Below are positions 44,498-58,500 of a DNA stretch of 64,000 nucleotides, piece by piece (position 1 is the first letter of the stretch; each line of letters begins with the position of its first letter). This DNA comes from Melampsora larici-populina 98AG31. Taxonomy: Eukaryota > Basidiomycota > Pucciniomycetes > Pucciniales > Melampsoraceae. The position numbers were made by a program, and so were the translations under genes. The notes under the pieces are model-generated. The model was not told where the DNA came from and ran no database searches. It saw only the letters and a list, made by a program, of their open reading frames with translations. The stretch is from the NCBI RefSeq assembly GCF_000204055.1, contig NW_006768767.1, forward strand, positions 2,823,352-2,887,351, given 5' to 3'.

Positions 44498-46569
44498 TGC
44501 AGCTTTGAATCCTGGGTCAGCTGGAATCAGCGGCTTTTCTAACTCCAACCCTACAAAGCCCTCATCAGCAACTCCATGCCTTGTTTCACTTGGAAGCAAG
44601 ACCTCAGACACTGAAATCAAGTGGTCAAGTTTTGGAGTCTATATTGCTGCAATCCACTTCAAATCTTCCTTGAGAACATTATCATTACTTGCACTGAGTC
44701 AGTAAACATCAAGGACAAACTCTTTATGGTTTCAGCGCATAAACTCCTACACCTCTAGTCCTCATTTTCTTCCTGCTTTACTTTTGGGAATGGATTCAGT
44801 TTACGTAGATAAAAGAGATTTATTTTCATGCATACTTTTTTCAACTGCTTGATAACCTTTGTTATTCTTGCTACCTTTATCTCTTACTTGTCTTTTCGTA
44901 CTCTTGTTTGTTATTCTGATTGATCATGTTTTCTTTTGAAAGAGGAGTTGGACTTTAGTAGTATTCTTATCTTGGTTGTTGGCTTGATCCATTATGTCCT
45001 GATTGATACCCTACAATTCTTTGAGATGAGCCAAAAATGGTTGTTCCCTTACAAATAAAAAAACTGGGCAAAACAATTGGGTGTTGAGCTGGGAATTTTG
45101 TTTGCCCAGATTTTAGCTTGGGTCCAGAAATCTGGACTTCTGGTGCAAGGCCAAATGAAAAAATATGCATTATCTCCCAACTCCATCACAGCATAAACAA
45201 AGTTACAATCCTCAAATTGGCACTGTAATTGCTCAAGATAAATTCAAAAAGGTTGATTAATCATTGTGCCCCAGTTGCAGCACAACATTTTGGTACACTT
45301 ATTTAGGGTGTACAAATATCAATTCTGTGAAATTTCAGAGAGTTGGCCACAAAGTTTACCAGAACGATAGATACCCAAATTTTGGTGGGATCTGACTTAC
45401 ACCACAACTATGAGTCAGTGTATGTAGTCAATTTTTCAAATGCTTTTGTCAAACTGAAAAACATTACAGAAAGTATTACATATGATCCACTCATTCAGAT
45501 GAACAGGCAACTGAGCAGACCCGTATGTACATGATAGCTAATAATTTACTCAGCTTGTTGCACACATGTAGTGTGGGTGATACGGCTCAGGTCTACAGTG
45601 ATGGATCTTTTGATGACAAAGTACAATAATTATCATTTCTCAGTTCCACTCGGGAATAGTGTATAATGTTTACATTGTAAGCAAAATACTGCATCTTTTC
45701 CCTTCTATTTCATTGCCGCCAAATACAGCAAGATGACTTGTGGTCCTTATAGAATTTCAAAGTAATTCAGCAAATACATGTGACAGGTATTAGACCCAGG
45801 GCCACACTTCCATAAAAATGTGCACTGTTTTGTTGTGTTTTGTTGCACTTGCGCGTTGGTCCCATGGCGGAAGGTGATGCCTGTTTTTTTACATAGAGGT
45901 ACCGGACTTCAAGGAAAGCAGAAGCATTCAATGGGACAAGATGTTTGAAAAATAACTACTGACTATGTTTATGATCTTACAATTATACACATGCATGTCA
46001 AAACAGTGCAGCAGCACAGGAGGGTTCATGCTGAAGATTGCAATTCAAGTAATATGACATGTTCAGCTGCTTGACTCTCAGATAATGCATGTGTGCATCT
46101 GGCATGTTGTGATGTAAGCAGAAAGCTTAGGCTCCATGGCGCCTGGGTGCCAAAGACCTAGCTCCTCAATTTTGGAAATGCCACACAGAATGAATTCACC
46201 AGATTTGCTCAGATCAGACCACGACATCGCGAATAAGGGCAGCTTCGGGACACGCCTTCAAATGGCTCTTAAAACCCTACTTGTTTACATTCTGTGAGGA
46301 GTATGCAATTCAGCTTGATCCATGTGCATCAGTGGATGTGAGCGTACGCTGCTCCATTGGCCAATTTTCGTTCTTCGAGCTCAGCATTGCGGATGAATTT
46401 GACCGAAATGGGCTGTAAAAAGTATGGGTTTCAGAGTATGGCTTGTCGAGCGTATGTGTCTTCACAGGGATGCCTACAATGAATGCAGTCATGTAATGTA
46501 TACATATTCAGCGGCACATCAGTTCCAAAGCCAGATTCCGAAAATCTTTCAAATCTTCCACATTTCAGC
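44498..46569. other. gene-free region upstream of SGD1
   Basis: About 2 kb without supported coding sequence. Beyond the short foldback-like stretch near 45130 I see no structure. The last few hundred bases should include the SGD1 promoter. Confidence 0.4.
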
Positions 46570-49500
46570 ATGGTCAAGTTCAAAGCCTCTTCTGTCTCGA
46601 AGGGTAAGAGCAGATCGCAGGTAAGCATTTAGCTTCGTCTGAGCGATATTCAAGTACTCATCTACAACGTCTTTGATCCGTCTAGCAGAAGCATACTCGA
46701 TCCAAACCTGGACTTGCTTTACCTCGACAAATAGCCGCTGAGCTCACTGCACTTGGACATTCGGTTGAAGCTCCTTCTTCTCGTGGAAAGACTCAAAAAA
46801 ATCGCCGTGGAACAACACAAAAACAGAACCGCTCGGATAAGAAAATAGCAACATCCAAACCCGCGAAGCCTCAACCCAAGCCAGTCGTTACCAATCCCAC
46901 ATCAACAACCAAGCCAAGCCCACCCGCTCCGCCAAATACTGCTCTTGGTCGATTGCTTGCTCGTCAGGATGCGCCTCCTTTGATCAAATCGAAGAAGCGT
47001 AAGTTACGTTCCTCAGAGGAGGATCTAGAGGATGCAAGGATTGCCTGGCTCGAACGTGAATTAGGGGTTCGTGACAAGGCTCAAGGGAAATCAAAACTTC
47101 GACAGGAGTTCGAAGAAGACGGACTTGAAGGTGACTTGAACTTTCATCGGCATGATTGATCACTTTATAACGGAATTCAGGACTGGACTTATGATTTGAA
47201 TAACCGCAGATCTTTTTGACGGCTTAGAAGAGCTCGACAAGGTGGCCGACAGGTTGCGAGAATCGGTCCGTGTTTCCTTTTGATTCACATCATGTTTGCT
47301 TGACCAGTTTTTTTTGATGCACTTTGATGGGGCGGTGACTCATTTCTGATTTTGTACCACAGGTACCGGAATCAGTCGATGGAGAACAGCAATCAGAAGA
47401 TGAACAAGGCGGTTCGGGCGATGAATCGGCGTGGTCTGGATGCCACATTGACATGGATATAGAAGAGGAACCCCTACACGATGTCGCTCAATCATCATGG
47501 GTCGATAAAGTTCAGGACAAGCTGGATGTTGTCAAGGCTGAAGATCACACGGATTCAACTCAGGATCCCTCGCAGCCGGCTTCTACATCTACGCGCTATG
47601 TTCCTCCGCATCTTCGTCAGAAAGATACGGCAGCTCCAAACACCAAAGATGGGCCAACCCTCGATCCCCGTCTTCGCCGGCAACTCATGGGTATCTTGAA
47701 TCGTGTCTCACCCACAACTGTTCCAACCTGTCTGGAAAGTTTGCGAGGGCTCTACACCACCCATGCGCGTGCAATCGTCACAGAGGGTCTTGTGCAAGTC
47801 ATGCTTGAGCTAGTTGGAACTCGTGATGAGCTGGGCGCTTCCTTAGCCGTCACCTACTCCGCCATGATTGCAGCCATCAGCCGTGGAGGGGTACAAGTGA
47901 GCGGGGTGGAGATTGGTTGGGCACCTAGTTTTGTTGCTTCTCTCATTTGTCGTCTCTGTGAAATTTACGAAAACCCAACCCCACGCGATCACGGAAAAGC
48001 TGGACCAAACTTGTTGGGATTTCTATCTCATCTTTACTTCTTCCAAGTCATTGGATGTCCCTTGGTGTATGACTTTGTACGTCTTCTTATCAACGAGGGA
48101 TTGAATGAGGCGCGAGTTGAAGGCTTGATGGTCCTTTTGAAGAGTTCAGTTTCACTCCCTCAATAGAAGTGTGTGCTGACGCGTGACGGGCTGACTGAAT
48201 TGACTACTTGACCCTTAGACGCGGGACCTCGGTTAAGGTACGATGATCCCGTGGCTTTGAAAGAGATTGTGCAGATGGCTCAAGCTCATAAGAGAGAAGT
48301 GGGTGAAGCCAAGTAAGCATCATGACTTGGAGTCCACATCCGGATTCTGGCAACGGGAATTGATATATAACTGATGAGATGACAAACTATTACTTTCGGA
48401 TGCTTAGTTCTCGTACTAACTTCATGTTCGAGACTCTACAAAATCTTAAAAACAACAAGATTCGAAAAGAGGCCCAGGCTTCCACCAGTACCGTTGAGGA
48501 ATTGAAAGAAAACCTCAAGAAATATCTTGCTGGATTGGCTAAAAAGTCATGTTAGTAGATGTCTTGCCTCGTTGCAATGAAGCTCGCTGACTGATGTGTA
48601 ATGCTTTTACAGCCACGGCTTCTGAACCGCTCCAATTGACGCTGAAGGACTTGAAGGAAGCTGACAAACGAGGAAAGTGGTGGCTGATTGGTGCCGCATG
48701 GGATGGCGATCCATTGCTCGAATTGAACGAGAAACAAACGGCGACTAATGACGCAAGCGAAGCTCTTGTCCAACTAGCCAGACAACAAGGAATGAACACG
48801 GATGTACGAAGGAGTATCTTCACAACCTTGATGTCCGCTGAGGTCAGTCATCCCTTTATAACCAACGATCGTTGTTTCATACTCAGACATGTGTCCCTCA
48901 ACCTCCGCAGGACTACGTCGACGCTTCAGACAAGTTGAACAGTCTGGCCCTGACAGCCGTTCAGCAGCGCGAGATTGTCAGAGTTCTACTACACTGTCTC
49001 GGCCATGTATGTTTAAGATTTCATCATTCTCATAATCACCAGTTAAGCTGATAGGTCCTCGTCAATAGGAAAACATCTATAACCCATATTATACTCTTGT
49101 TGGCCAGAAACTAGCGAGTGATTCACATTCGATTCAGATTACCTTTCAGTTTGCACTATGGGATTTCTTCCGGGACTTGGGCGAAACTGAGGTTTGTGGA
49201 CGAGAGATGCTAAAAGGTCTCTCTCAGTCTGCTCGAGACTCATCACCGGATAGGGATAACGAGACGACACATAAAAAAGTCATTCATCTGGCTTCAGCTT
49301 ACGGATGGTGGATTGCAAAAGGCTGTTTATCAATAACTGTTTTGAAGGTAAATCATTTGAATTTCATGAAACATAATGTCTCAAAGTAGCAAAGCCATGT
49401 GATACCAGAACTGACATCTTGCCTGGTCGTCCGACCCATACAGACATTGCCATTCAGCCAGCTTCAATCTGAAACCACACGCAAGTTCTTGATAGAACTC

Positions 49501-49767
49501 CTGGCACGGATGATCCTTTCTCTGCATTCGACCTCTCCAAGTCTCGCAACATCTACTATTGCATCTCGTATCGACCGCGTCGGTCTGGAACGCATCTTTG
49601 GGAAAGCTCGGGGGACTGAGATGGGTGATGGTCTGGTGGAATTCTTGGAAAGTGCTCTTACTAAGCTTGGCGATATTGAAGACTTTGTTGGGAATGCACG
49701 ACTGATGGAGTTGATTCAGAATGGTCAAAAGACAGTGATTGATGTGTTATCATCGGGTGTTATTTGA
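46570..49767 (+). CDS. SGD1: nucleolar MIF4G/MA3 protein SGD1/NOM1
   Basis: About eleven exons from ATG 46570 to TGA 49767. Order: a basic N-terminus (MVKFKASSVSKGKSRSQQKH, later NRRGTTQKQNRSDKK), a Pro/Lys linker, IKSKKRKLRSSEEDLEDARIAWLEREL, an acidic region, and RYVPPHLRQK. The MIF4G domain follows (LRRQLMGILNRVSPTTVPTC...LVYDFVRLLINEGLNEARVEGLMVLLK, then GPRLRYDDPVALKEIVQM). The MA3 domain closes the protein (MNTDVRRSIFTTLMSAEDYVDASDKL, ENIYNPYYTLVGQKLA). Sgd1/NOM1 acts in 18S rRNA processing and 40S assembly in the nucleolus. One intron near 48141 has an unusual donor (GTTCAG) chosen because it restores LLKNAGPRLR. Other junctions are ordinary GT-AG. Confidence 0.9.
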
Positions 49768-51000
49768 CTTGTTTGAAAGGAGATGACTCGATGATGTCTT
49801 TGATTTTTCTATGTGATACTTGAGCAGATGATCTTGTTAAGCTCATTATATCAACTTCTTATGTTGTACATCGAGAAACAAGGTATTTTTCAATCCATCT
49901 CATCCATGAACGTATAGTTTACAACATCCAGGTATGCTCAGCTTACGCCTATTGCCTTACACAACTTACTGAATTCATAGTGTGAACCTTGTGGAAGATC
50001 ACTAAAAGAATAGATAGACAAGCTACATGCATACATGAAATTCAACTTGACTGCAATCTAAGAAGAGATTGAATGGATTAAATTCAAGAAGCAATTTTGA
50101 TGAGGGGACCCCAAGGTACATCTAGTTGAACTGTTTTCACCATATAAACTTATCAAAATTGAAAACTCTGATGGTGTAAATACGAAAGAGCGTGAAATTT
50201 TAAATGTTGACATGTTTCTACAAGGCCACGCGGATAACACTCTGTTTGCCACATGCATTGTGAATCTGATCTGTCCAAAAACCCTCAAAACCATTACTTG
50301 TATATCAATCTCTAAAGCCCCAGAGACTTGCCCTCACCCATCCTGTGGGCATGTGACGGAGCAGCTTCAATGTCTATCGTTTCTCAGAAGGGGGTTTTCT
50401 ATGTAGCATACATACTGATAGATATCATATCTCGATACGCGATACCCTTCAGTGGAAGTTTGCATCCAGAGTACAGCAAATGCGGTAAATAGAAAGATAA
50501 GCTTTGATGTGAATAGCTTCAAAGCCTTCTTAGGGCAAAAATGACGATCACGAGAGATTTGGTACAGATTCAGAAGGAATGTAAATCAAGTAGAAAGTAT
50601 GTATGACTTGCTTCTTTACTCCTTGGGTGCCGGTGGCTCAGTGGGTGGTTAAGTATTGATTTTTTCTGAGTTCGAAACAAGTTGAATATTTCTGAATTTT
50701 AGTGGTTATTAAGGGTTTGGTCTGAAGACTTGAGGTGAATTTAAGTTTTATTTTATTTTTATCAGTTCATTCAGAATCAGATCCCCCTCTGATTCCTTTG
50801 CTTAAAAACCTATCACACTAAAATTCGATTGACCCCCCTTCGCTTTGGCTTTCTAGTTCACTTCCATCTCTCCCTTCAATCTGATATCGCTCAATCGATC
50901 ACTATCTACTCACATCTTTTGCTTTCTTAACTCATCCTTCATCTAAAGTAGACTTATTCGGTCTACCGCGATATCCACCTGATTCTCTCAATCTCATTCA
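49768..51000. other. intergenic between SGD1 and DEF1-like gene
   Basis: It contains a tRNA-like A/B-box pair at about 50634-50678 (listed separately) and CT-rich sequence before the next start. No protein gene is seen. Confidence 0.45.
50628..50690 (+). other. tRNA-like A box and B box (possible decayed SINE head)
   Basis: TGGCTCAGTGG (50634-50644) fits an internal pol III A box, and GAGTTCGAAAC (50668-50678) resembles a B box. The spacing is tRNA-like, but no matching acceptor stem follows, so it is not a functional tRNA gene. Confidence 0.35.
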
Positions 51001-54000
51001 ATGGCTGAAGTTACCACCCGTGGAGGTGGCCTTCCTCGTTCTGCTTTACGAGGTCGTGGTCGTGGTCGTGGGGGTTCTAACTTTAACGGTACTCCTCATT
51101 CCAACAATTCTACCAATGGCTTCACATCTAAGGTCAACGGACATCGTCCCTATCAAGCTCGACCTTCCACCCATTCGCCTCCAAACGATGAACCAGAAGA
51201 ATTGAAAATGATCCGTAAAAAACATGGTCAAAAATTAGCCACCATCAGGGAGTTGTTTCCAACTTGGACTGACGAGGATTTACTCATGGCTTTGAATGAA
51301 GCTAGTGGCGATTTAGAATTGGCTGCTACTCGTATAAGTGAAGGTAAGCTTGATCGGTTTATTCTCCCTCTGATTTTACCCTTGATACCGATCTAACTGA
51401 ACCCTCATTGCTCTCTCCGTCATTAGGCCTCGCAGAACAATGGGGATCAGTAAAAAGCAAGAAGGACAAAAAAGTCGTCCCTTCGGCTACTCAAGCTCTG
51501 TCTCATCCTCGTGCCCAGAACTCTGGGGGCGTGAACAATGTTGGCTCAGGTGCACGTGGTCGAACTGGTAGGGTCTTCTGTCTGGACTTATGTACCACAC
51601 ATATCTCATGCTACTTTTGATGTAGATACATCTCGAGGTACAACACGTGGTGGAGGTCGTGGCGCTGCTCCCCGCGGCTCCGGTCGTGGGCAATGGGCTA
51701 CAGGCTCTTCACGTCCATCACCGACCATTGGGAACGATTCATCGACTGCAACAGCTACTCCATCAGCTTGGAATCTCGGCCCGCCTACCTCGCTTGGTAC
51801 TCCAGCCTTGTCAAGCGATGCTGCTACTGTTGAACCTGTGCCCGTCGCTTCGATGGAGCCAGAACTCGACGAAGGAACAGATTTGCCCCCTCCCACGTCT
51901 ATTGCCGAAGAGACCAAACCTGCTAGTTTGCTCCGTGACTTGAACGCTGCACCCGCTGAACTACATCCTAACAGCCATACGGCCGAGCCAAAACGACCTG
52001 CGAGCCGCGTGATACCTCCAGGCACTAAGATGAGTTGGGCTCAGATCGCCAGGTTTGCACATCCTTCGAATCGTCGAACGGGTTCACATTGAAAGCGTAT
52101 TGACCAACATGCTTCTTTGCCAGACCTACTGAGCCTCCAAAGCCTCAACCTGCACCTGTAGTCCGCGCTCCTCCATCGCAACCTATCCTGGCCTCTGAGG
52201 CAGACATGTCAGGTGATACAATCGCCCCAAGTCTTCTAGAGCCCATCTCACCACCAGAGAACCTCGAACCCTCTGCTACTGCTCTCCTAGCAGACAAGCA
52301 GGTGACAATCACAATTCCGGACGCTTCTGCCGATGTCTGGCACACAGAACCGGTACCGGCCCTCGATACCCTTAAAAACGATGTCGCTGCCACTGGACCC
52401 AATGTATGGAACGACGATCCGGTCCCACAGCCTCTCGGAGTTGGCGAAGGTTGGGCGGAGACAGTCTTGGCTCGTCCCAACGAACAATCTAGCATATTCG
52501 ATAGCCAAGTCACTAATTCAACACTTTTAACGCCAAGTGACGCGATCAATATTGCACCACTTGAAATGAACACACCTGTCGCATCGAATGTGGTTGATAT
52601 CTCGATGCCCTCGAGCGCAATTGCTCAAGATCAAAGCACTCAGACAGTTCCTGAGACTGTTTCGATACACGTGACACCTGCTTCACAGCCAGCCATGAAT
52701 ATGGGCATGTCCGCCCCACCAGGCCTGTCCAAGCGCGCGAATCCAAGGAAAGGTCAGGAAGCGGCTGTTGTGATGCCTGGAAGTGGTACGCCGAATGTCG
52801 ACAGGATTGGACTCAAATTCGGTAGCTTGAGTCTGTTCGATGAGGCTTCAGGTTCAGAAGTCGACCATGCTCCTCCTCAAGACGCGCCGTCTCCACCTGT
52901 TACCTCGATGGACAAGATTGTGGCCGCTGAAACAACGTAATTTGAACTCTCAGCTCTCCATCTGTTCTCCAACCAACCGCTCATATGCTTTGGTTTTTGA
53001 CAGTCTGAAGGCAGAAGAGCTATCAATCGAAAACCCGATTACTCCTCCTCAACCACCCGCGGAACAGCTTGCCCCACCTAGTCCTCCGTCAGTCGCTCCT
53101 GTGGTGGAAGAAAAGGTACGATTTTGGACATACACCATTCATCAAATAGTTGGGCTGGCTCAGCTTTTGCTCATTCAATGCTCCTTACTTAGCTGGCTCC
53201 GCAACCTGTTCCCACCATCGTACACACCTCGCCCTTACAAAGTCACGCAAACGTCCAGTCACAGCCACCAGCGGCTCAACCTCCATCTTCCGCCTTTGCG
53301 TCTCGCTACCCAGCGAACAACCAGTACTCCACACCCGAACCGACCTCAACTACGCATCCATCTAGCTCGCTGTCTCATCCTCAGGCTCAGCCACAGCAAC
53401 AACAACAGCCACAGCCACAGCAGGCACCGCCCCAGCAGGACGCCTTCTTACATTATCCTGGTTTTCGACAGGATCCGATGGCAGCTTATTTCCAACAGCA
53501 AGGTCAACAACAACAACCTCAGCAGCAGTCCGTTGTCGGTCAACATTCCAGCAGTCCGGCTCCAGCAAGTCAATCATCTGCTTACGGCGCTTTCAATCAC
53601 ATGAGCCAACAGCAGCAGCAGCAAGCTCAGCAGCACCAGCAGCAACTTCAACAGCAGCTACCACCGCAAAGCCAGCAGCCTGCACAGCCTGGGTTTGGCC
53701 AAACCCCTCAAACCGCACAGGAGTATGCTTCTCTGTACGGTCAGGAGGCACTCAGATCATTGGTACGTTGTATGGACGTTTCAAAGACGATATTGTCACT
53801 CATGTCTCTTCTATAAAACTGTAGGGCTACTACGACTCTTATTCGCATGCGCAAGCTGCTCAAGCTGCGTTCCAAAGCCGATCTCCACATGGCGGCGAAG
53901 ATGCATCTAAGTCGACAGTCACAAATCCGAACCAAGCTGCTGGTCCTCCAAGTCAGCCTCAAGCAGTCACGCAGCATCAACAACCTGCTGTCGCAGCTGT

Positions 54001-54733
54001 TAGTGCTGCTAACCAACAATACCCTGGAATGCAAGCCTCACCGATGCCCTACCCCTACTATCCATACTATCAACAATATGGACAATTGCCTCCCAGCTAC
54101 CAGAATCCAGCCTATCCGTACGGTATGCAAGCTCCTTCGCCGTATTACTCGGTTCAAGGCTCCCAACAATACCCTGTCAGCGGGCCAAGGAGTGGTCAAA
54201 GTCAATATTCGATTCAAGCTGGACCTGGTAACACTGGTGGTACGGCAGGCAATCCGCTCCCAGGTAGCCACCATCAACAACCCCAACATGGATCTCAGCA
54301 CACTCTAGGAGGTGGCGTTGGGCTGGTTGGTAACTCAGGCTTCAGGCAAGTATCTCAACCTGGCGTAGGTGGATCTCAATTACCTGGCTCTCAAGTTACT
54401 GGCCAGGGTGTAGTGGTAGGAAGCGGACTAGTAGCACCTGGTTCAACAACTGGAGGAGTTCAAGGTGGTCAACAACCTAGTTCAATGCAACAACACCATG
54501 CCTATTATGGATCTAATTATGGATACGGTGATTCACAACAAGCCCAACAAGGAGCGATTGGAGCAGGACATCATCATTCACAACAACAACCTCAAAGTAA
54601 CAATCGACATTCACATCATCAAGGTGGTGGAGGTCAAGGAGGTCAAGTTGGCCTAGGTGGACCAGGTGGAAATGGGAATGATCGAAAAGATCCATTTAAT
54701 GCGTTTTCATCTGATCGATTCTTTGGTCAATGA
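51001..54733 (+). CDS. DEF1: DEF1-like RNA polymerase II degradation factor (CUE domain, Gln-rich)
   Basis: Seven exons (51001-51343, 51427-51567, 51626-52052, 52124-52936, 53004-53115, 53193-53762, 53825-54733) give 1104 residues. An RGG-type N-terminus (LRGRGRGRGG) precedes a CUE-like ubiquitin-binding domain (ATIRELFPTWTDEDLLMALNEASGDLELAATRI), then EQWGSVKSKKDKK. A second conserved patch is KMSWAQIARP. The last 450 residues are extremely rich in Gln, Pro, Tyr and Gly, ending DPFNAFSSDRFFGQ. This CUE plus long Gln-rich tail is the layout of fungal Def1, which promotes ubiquitylation and destruction of stalled RNA polymerase II. The intrinsically disordered tail diverges fast, so the orthology rests on the CUE block and layout. 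Confidence 0.78.
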
Positions 54734-55552
54734 ATGTGATATCAGAATGTCTTTTTGAAGGATTGAGCCGAGTTGAGAAAAAAAAAGTTTGTTTTCATTT
54801 CTTCTTTCTTTTGTAGTTGTATACAAAGTTAAGATATGATTTGGTAGTTGTGAGGAAAAGATTGGTTTCTATTTGTCTTATATCTTTTGAGTATGTGAGA
54901 GGCACACTGAGAGCTTTGAGTGTGACATCATACTGAGCAGAACAACATGAAGTTAATTTTATGGAGGCAAAGCAAACAAATAACCAAAGCTACTTCCAAT
55001 GTCTTGCTTCAACAGGATCGGTTTTTCTCAAAAATCTATTGTGTAATTTGGATGTGTGGATGAAGCCTCAAAGACCGTTGGAAATAGGCATTCCCCTGCT
55101 GATGTGAATGTGTTGAGCTAGACACGCAATCAAGGTCCCAATGAGCTCACCATACTGAGATCATTTGAGCTCGTCTTCCTCACGGAGATGTTTATGAAAA
55201 AAGTGCGCAAACCCTCTCTCTACTGCTTTTTTCACTCACTTTGATATAGGTAAGATGAGTGAAGATCTCATATTGGAGAAGCACAAAGGTACAACAACGT
55301 TTGGAGTGGTGAAGGATGGTATGTCTTTACCTTAACGATACATAGCAATTTAGCCAAATTAAGTATTTTTTATTGTTTTGACTTGGTGACAAAATACAGG
55401 AAGTGTTCCTTGACTTTGACATCACCGCCTCTCGCTCTGAAACAGCACGCTGGAGTTTGACACATCTCACTTCTCAAAAGCTTGATATCTTTCATCTCTA
55501 AACTTTACCTCCAAAAAGTCTATCAAGAGTCACAGCGAATACCAACATCATC
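54734..55552. other. intergenic, myosin promoter
   Basis: About 820 AT-rich bases with no supported gene. The last part precedes the myosin start. Confidence 0.45.
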
Positions 55553-58500
55553 ATGGTCAGTGTTTAATTTTTCCATTTCATTTCTATATCAATCTCGCAT
55601 CTAACTTATCTGTCTTGTCAATGCTAGGCTCCGTCCAAGAAGGCCGGCAAGAAGTCTGCCAGGACACCGGGTCCTGGAGGCTCGCGAGCAAACGGAGGAG
55701 TATCTAAAGCAGATTGGGCGGACTCATTCAAAAAGGTTATTCTTGTATTCCTATCAATCATGTTACACGTTTATCACTGATCCTCTTACGTCTCTTATTC
55801 TTAAAGAAAGGTGCAGGTGTCTCGGATATGACTCTCCTTAGTACAATATCCAATGAAGCTATTAATGAAAACTTGAAACAGCGGTTCGAAAATGCCGAGA
55901 TCTACGTGAATTAAGGATTCGATCATATCTCTGTTTTGGTCCTGATGGTTTACTGAAGCCTTATCTCATCTTTTTACAATAGACTTATATCGGACATGTC
56001 CTTATCTCAGTCAACCCTTTTCGACTATTGCCTATCTATGGGCCTGAAATTCTTCAATCTTACAAGGGAAAGAACCGATTAGAAATGTCTCCACACGTCT
56101 ATGCGGTGGCTGAATCAATGTACTATAACATGCGAGCTTATGGCACTAATCAGTGTGTCATCATCTCTGGCGAATCTGGTATGTCATTTGAAGTGTGGCA
56201 TATAAAAAATCGTCACTCATATTTTCCTTTGATTATCTAGGTGCTGGAAAAACAGAGGCTGCAAAGAAGATCATGGAATATATTGCAGCTGTGGCTGGTG
56301 AAGATGAAAGTGCTGGTACTGGAAAAGGTATCACTGGTATCAAAGACATGGTTCTTGCTACTAATCCACTTCTCGAAAGTTTTGGATGTGCTAAAACCCT
56401 ACGTAACAACAATAGTAGTCGACATGGCAAATACCTTGAGATAGAGTTTGGAGCTAATGGAGAACCAGTAGGAGCAATGATCACAAATTATCTATTGGAA
56501 AAGGTCAGTAGGCACATTTTTGTCCTTTGATTGTAATTGTGGGTCTAACGACTTCTTATTCGATCATCCAGGGTCGAATTGTGGGTCAGATTGATGACGA
56601 GAGAAACTTTCATATATTTTATCAATTTACCAAGGGCGCTTCAGCTCAACAACGTGAAGAATATGGTATTCAAGAGCCGTCCGCGTACTTTTACACATCT
56701 CGAGCCGGTTGTTTAGATGTACCACAGATGGATGATGTAGAGGAGTGGTCCAATACTTTACGTGCCATGTCGACCATTGGCCTGAGTGCGAGTGAACAAT
56801 CCAATATTCTTCGTATGCTTGCAGCTGTATTGTGGCTTGGGAATGCTCAGTATGCCGAAAATGAAGAAGGAAATGCTTATGTGACGGACGAAAGTGTGGC
56901 CGAATTTATTGCATATCTACTTGAGGTTGATGTTGGAATGGTCAAAAAGGTTTTAACAACTCGTACGATGGAGACTCAGCGTGGTATGAGACGTGGAAGC
57001 GTTTACGAGGTACCATTGAATCCGGTTCAAGCTGCTGCGGCTCGAGACGCACTTGCTAAAGCGATTTATAACAATCTATTCGAATGGATCGTTGCACGTG
57101 TGAATATCTCGATGAAGTCAAGGTCTCAAGCCAGTAACGTTTTAGGTGTATTGGATATTTACGGGTTCGAGATCTTTGACAGTCCGTCTTGCCTCATTCT
57201 GATCTTCTACTACCGATTTGTCTTACTGATTTGTCCTCTCCTTTCCATCCACTTGAAACACATGCAGACAATTCTTTTGAGCAGCTCTGTATCAATTATG
57301 TAAACGAACGTCTTCAACAGATCTTCATTGAATTGACGTTGAAAAAGGAACAGGAGGAATATGCCTCTGAACAGATCAAGTGGACGCCTATCAAGTTCTT
57401 CAACAACAAGATTGTATGCGATCTGATCGACGAAAAACGTCCACCTGGCGTGTTTGCTGCTATGAATGATGCTACTGCTACTGCACATGCTGACTCCTCT
57501 GCAGCCGATAATTCATTTGCTCAACGTATGGGTATGCTAGCTGCTAATCCACACTTTGAGCCTAGAGGCAACAAATTTCTCATCAAGCATTATGCTGGAG
57601 ATGTGTTGTATGATATCCAAGGAATGACAGATAAAAATAAAGATGCACTCGGAAAAGATCTACTTGAACTCATTCAATCCTCTGCCAACACATTTATCAC
57701 CGGTCAACTATTCACCGAACGGGTGGATCCGAATTCAAAGAAAAGGCCTCCTAGTCAAGGCGATAAAATTAAAACTTCAGCCAATGCATTAGTTGAGAAA
57801 CTGATGCGATCTCAACCTTCATATATTCGTACCATCAAACCTAATCAATCTAAATCACCTACCGAGTACGATTCTCCTTCGATTCTACATCAAATCAAGT
57901 ATCTTGGACTACAGGAGAATGTGCGAATCCGACGTGCGGGTTTTGCTTATCGGAATACATTTGAACAAGTTGTTCAACGTTTCTACCTACTGTCACCTGC
58001 TACATCCTATGCCGGAGAGTATATCTGGTCGGGAGATCCACGTTCAGGCTGTGAGCGTATCTTAAAGGACGTTGGTATAGCTAAAGAAGAATGGCAGATG
58101 GGAACCACAAAGGCATTCATCAAGAATCCAGAGACCGTAAGTCCTTCAATCTACTCGTCTTCATGAACAAACGTGAGTATCATCCACGGTGGATGCTAAT
58201 CTGATCTCGTTCGGCAATGGTCAGTTATTCGCTTTGGAGCACATGCGGGACCGTTACTGGCACAACATGGCAGCACGTATACAAAGAGCTTGGCGAAACT
58301 ATGTAAGGTATCGCCACGAATGTGCTACCCGAATTCAGCGAATGTGGAGGAACAATAAGGAAGGAATCGTCTATCATCAAATCCGAGAGGCTGGTCATGC
58401 TGCTCTTGGCGGTCGAAAAGAACGTCGTCGGTTTAGTATGCTTGGTTCTCGTAAATTTCTAGGTGATTATTTGAATGTGGGCGGAGGAGGAAAGGCAGGT

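Noticed and set aside
51606..52025. 139-codon minus-strand ORF inside the DEF1-like gene
   Set aside because: Antisense shadow of a Pro/Ser/Gly-rich exon; the sense frame has the CUE domain and consistent splicing.
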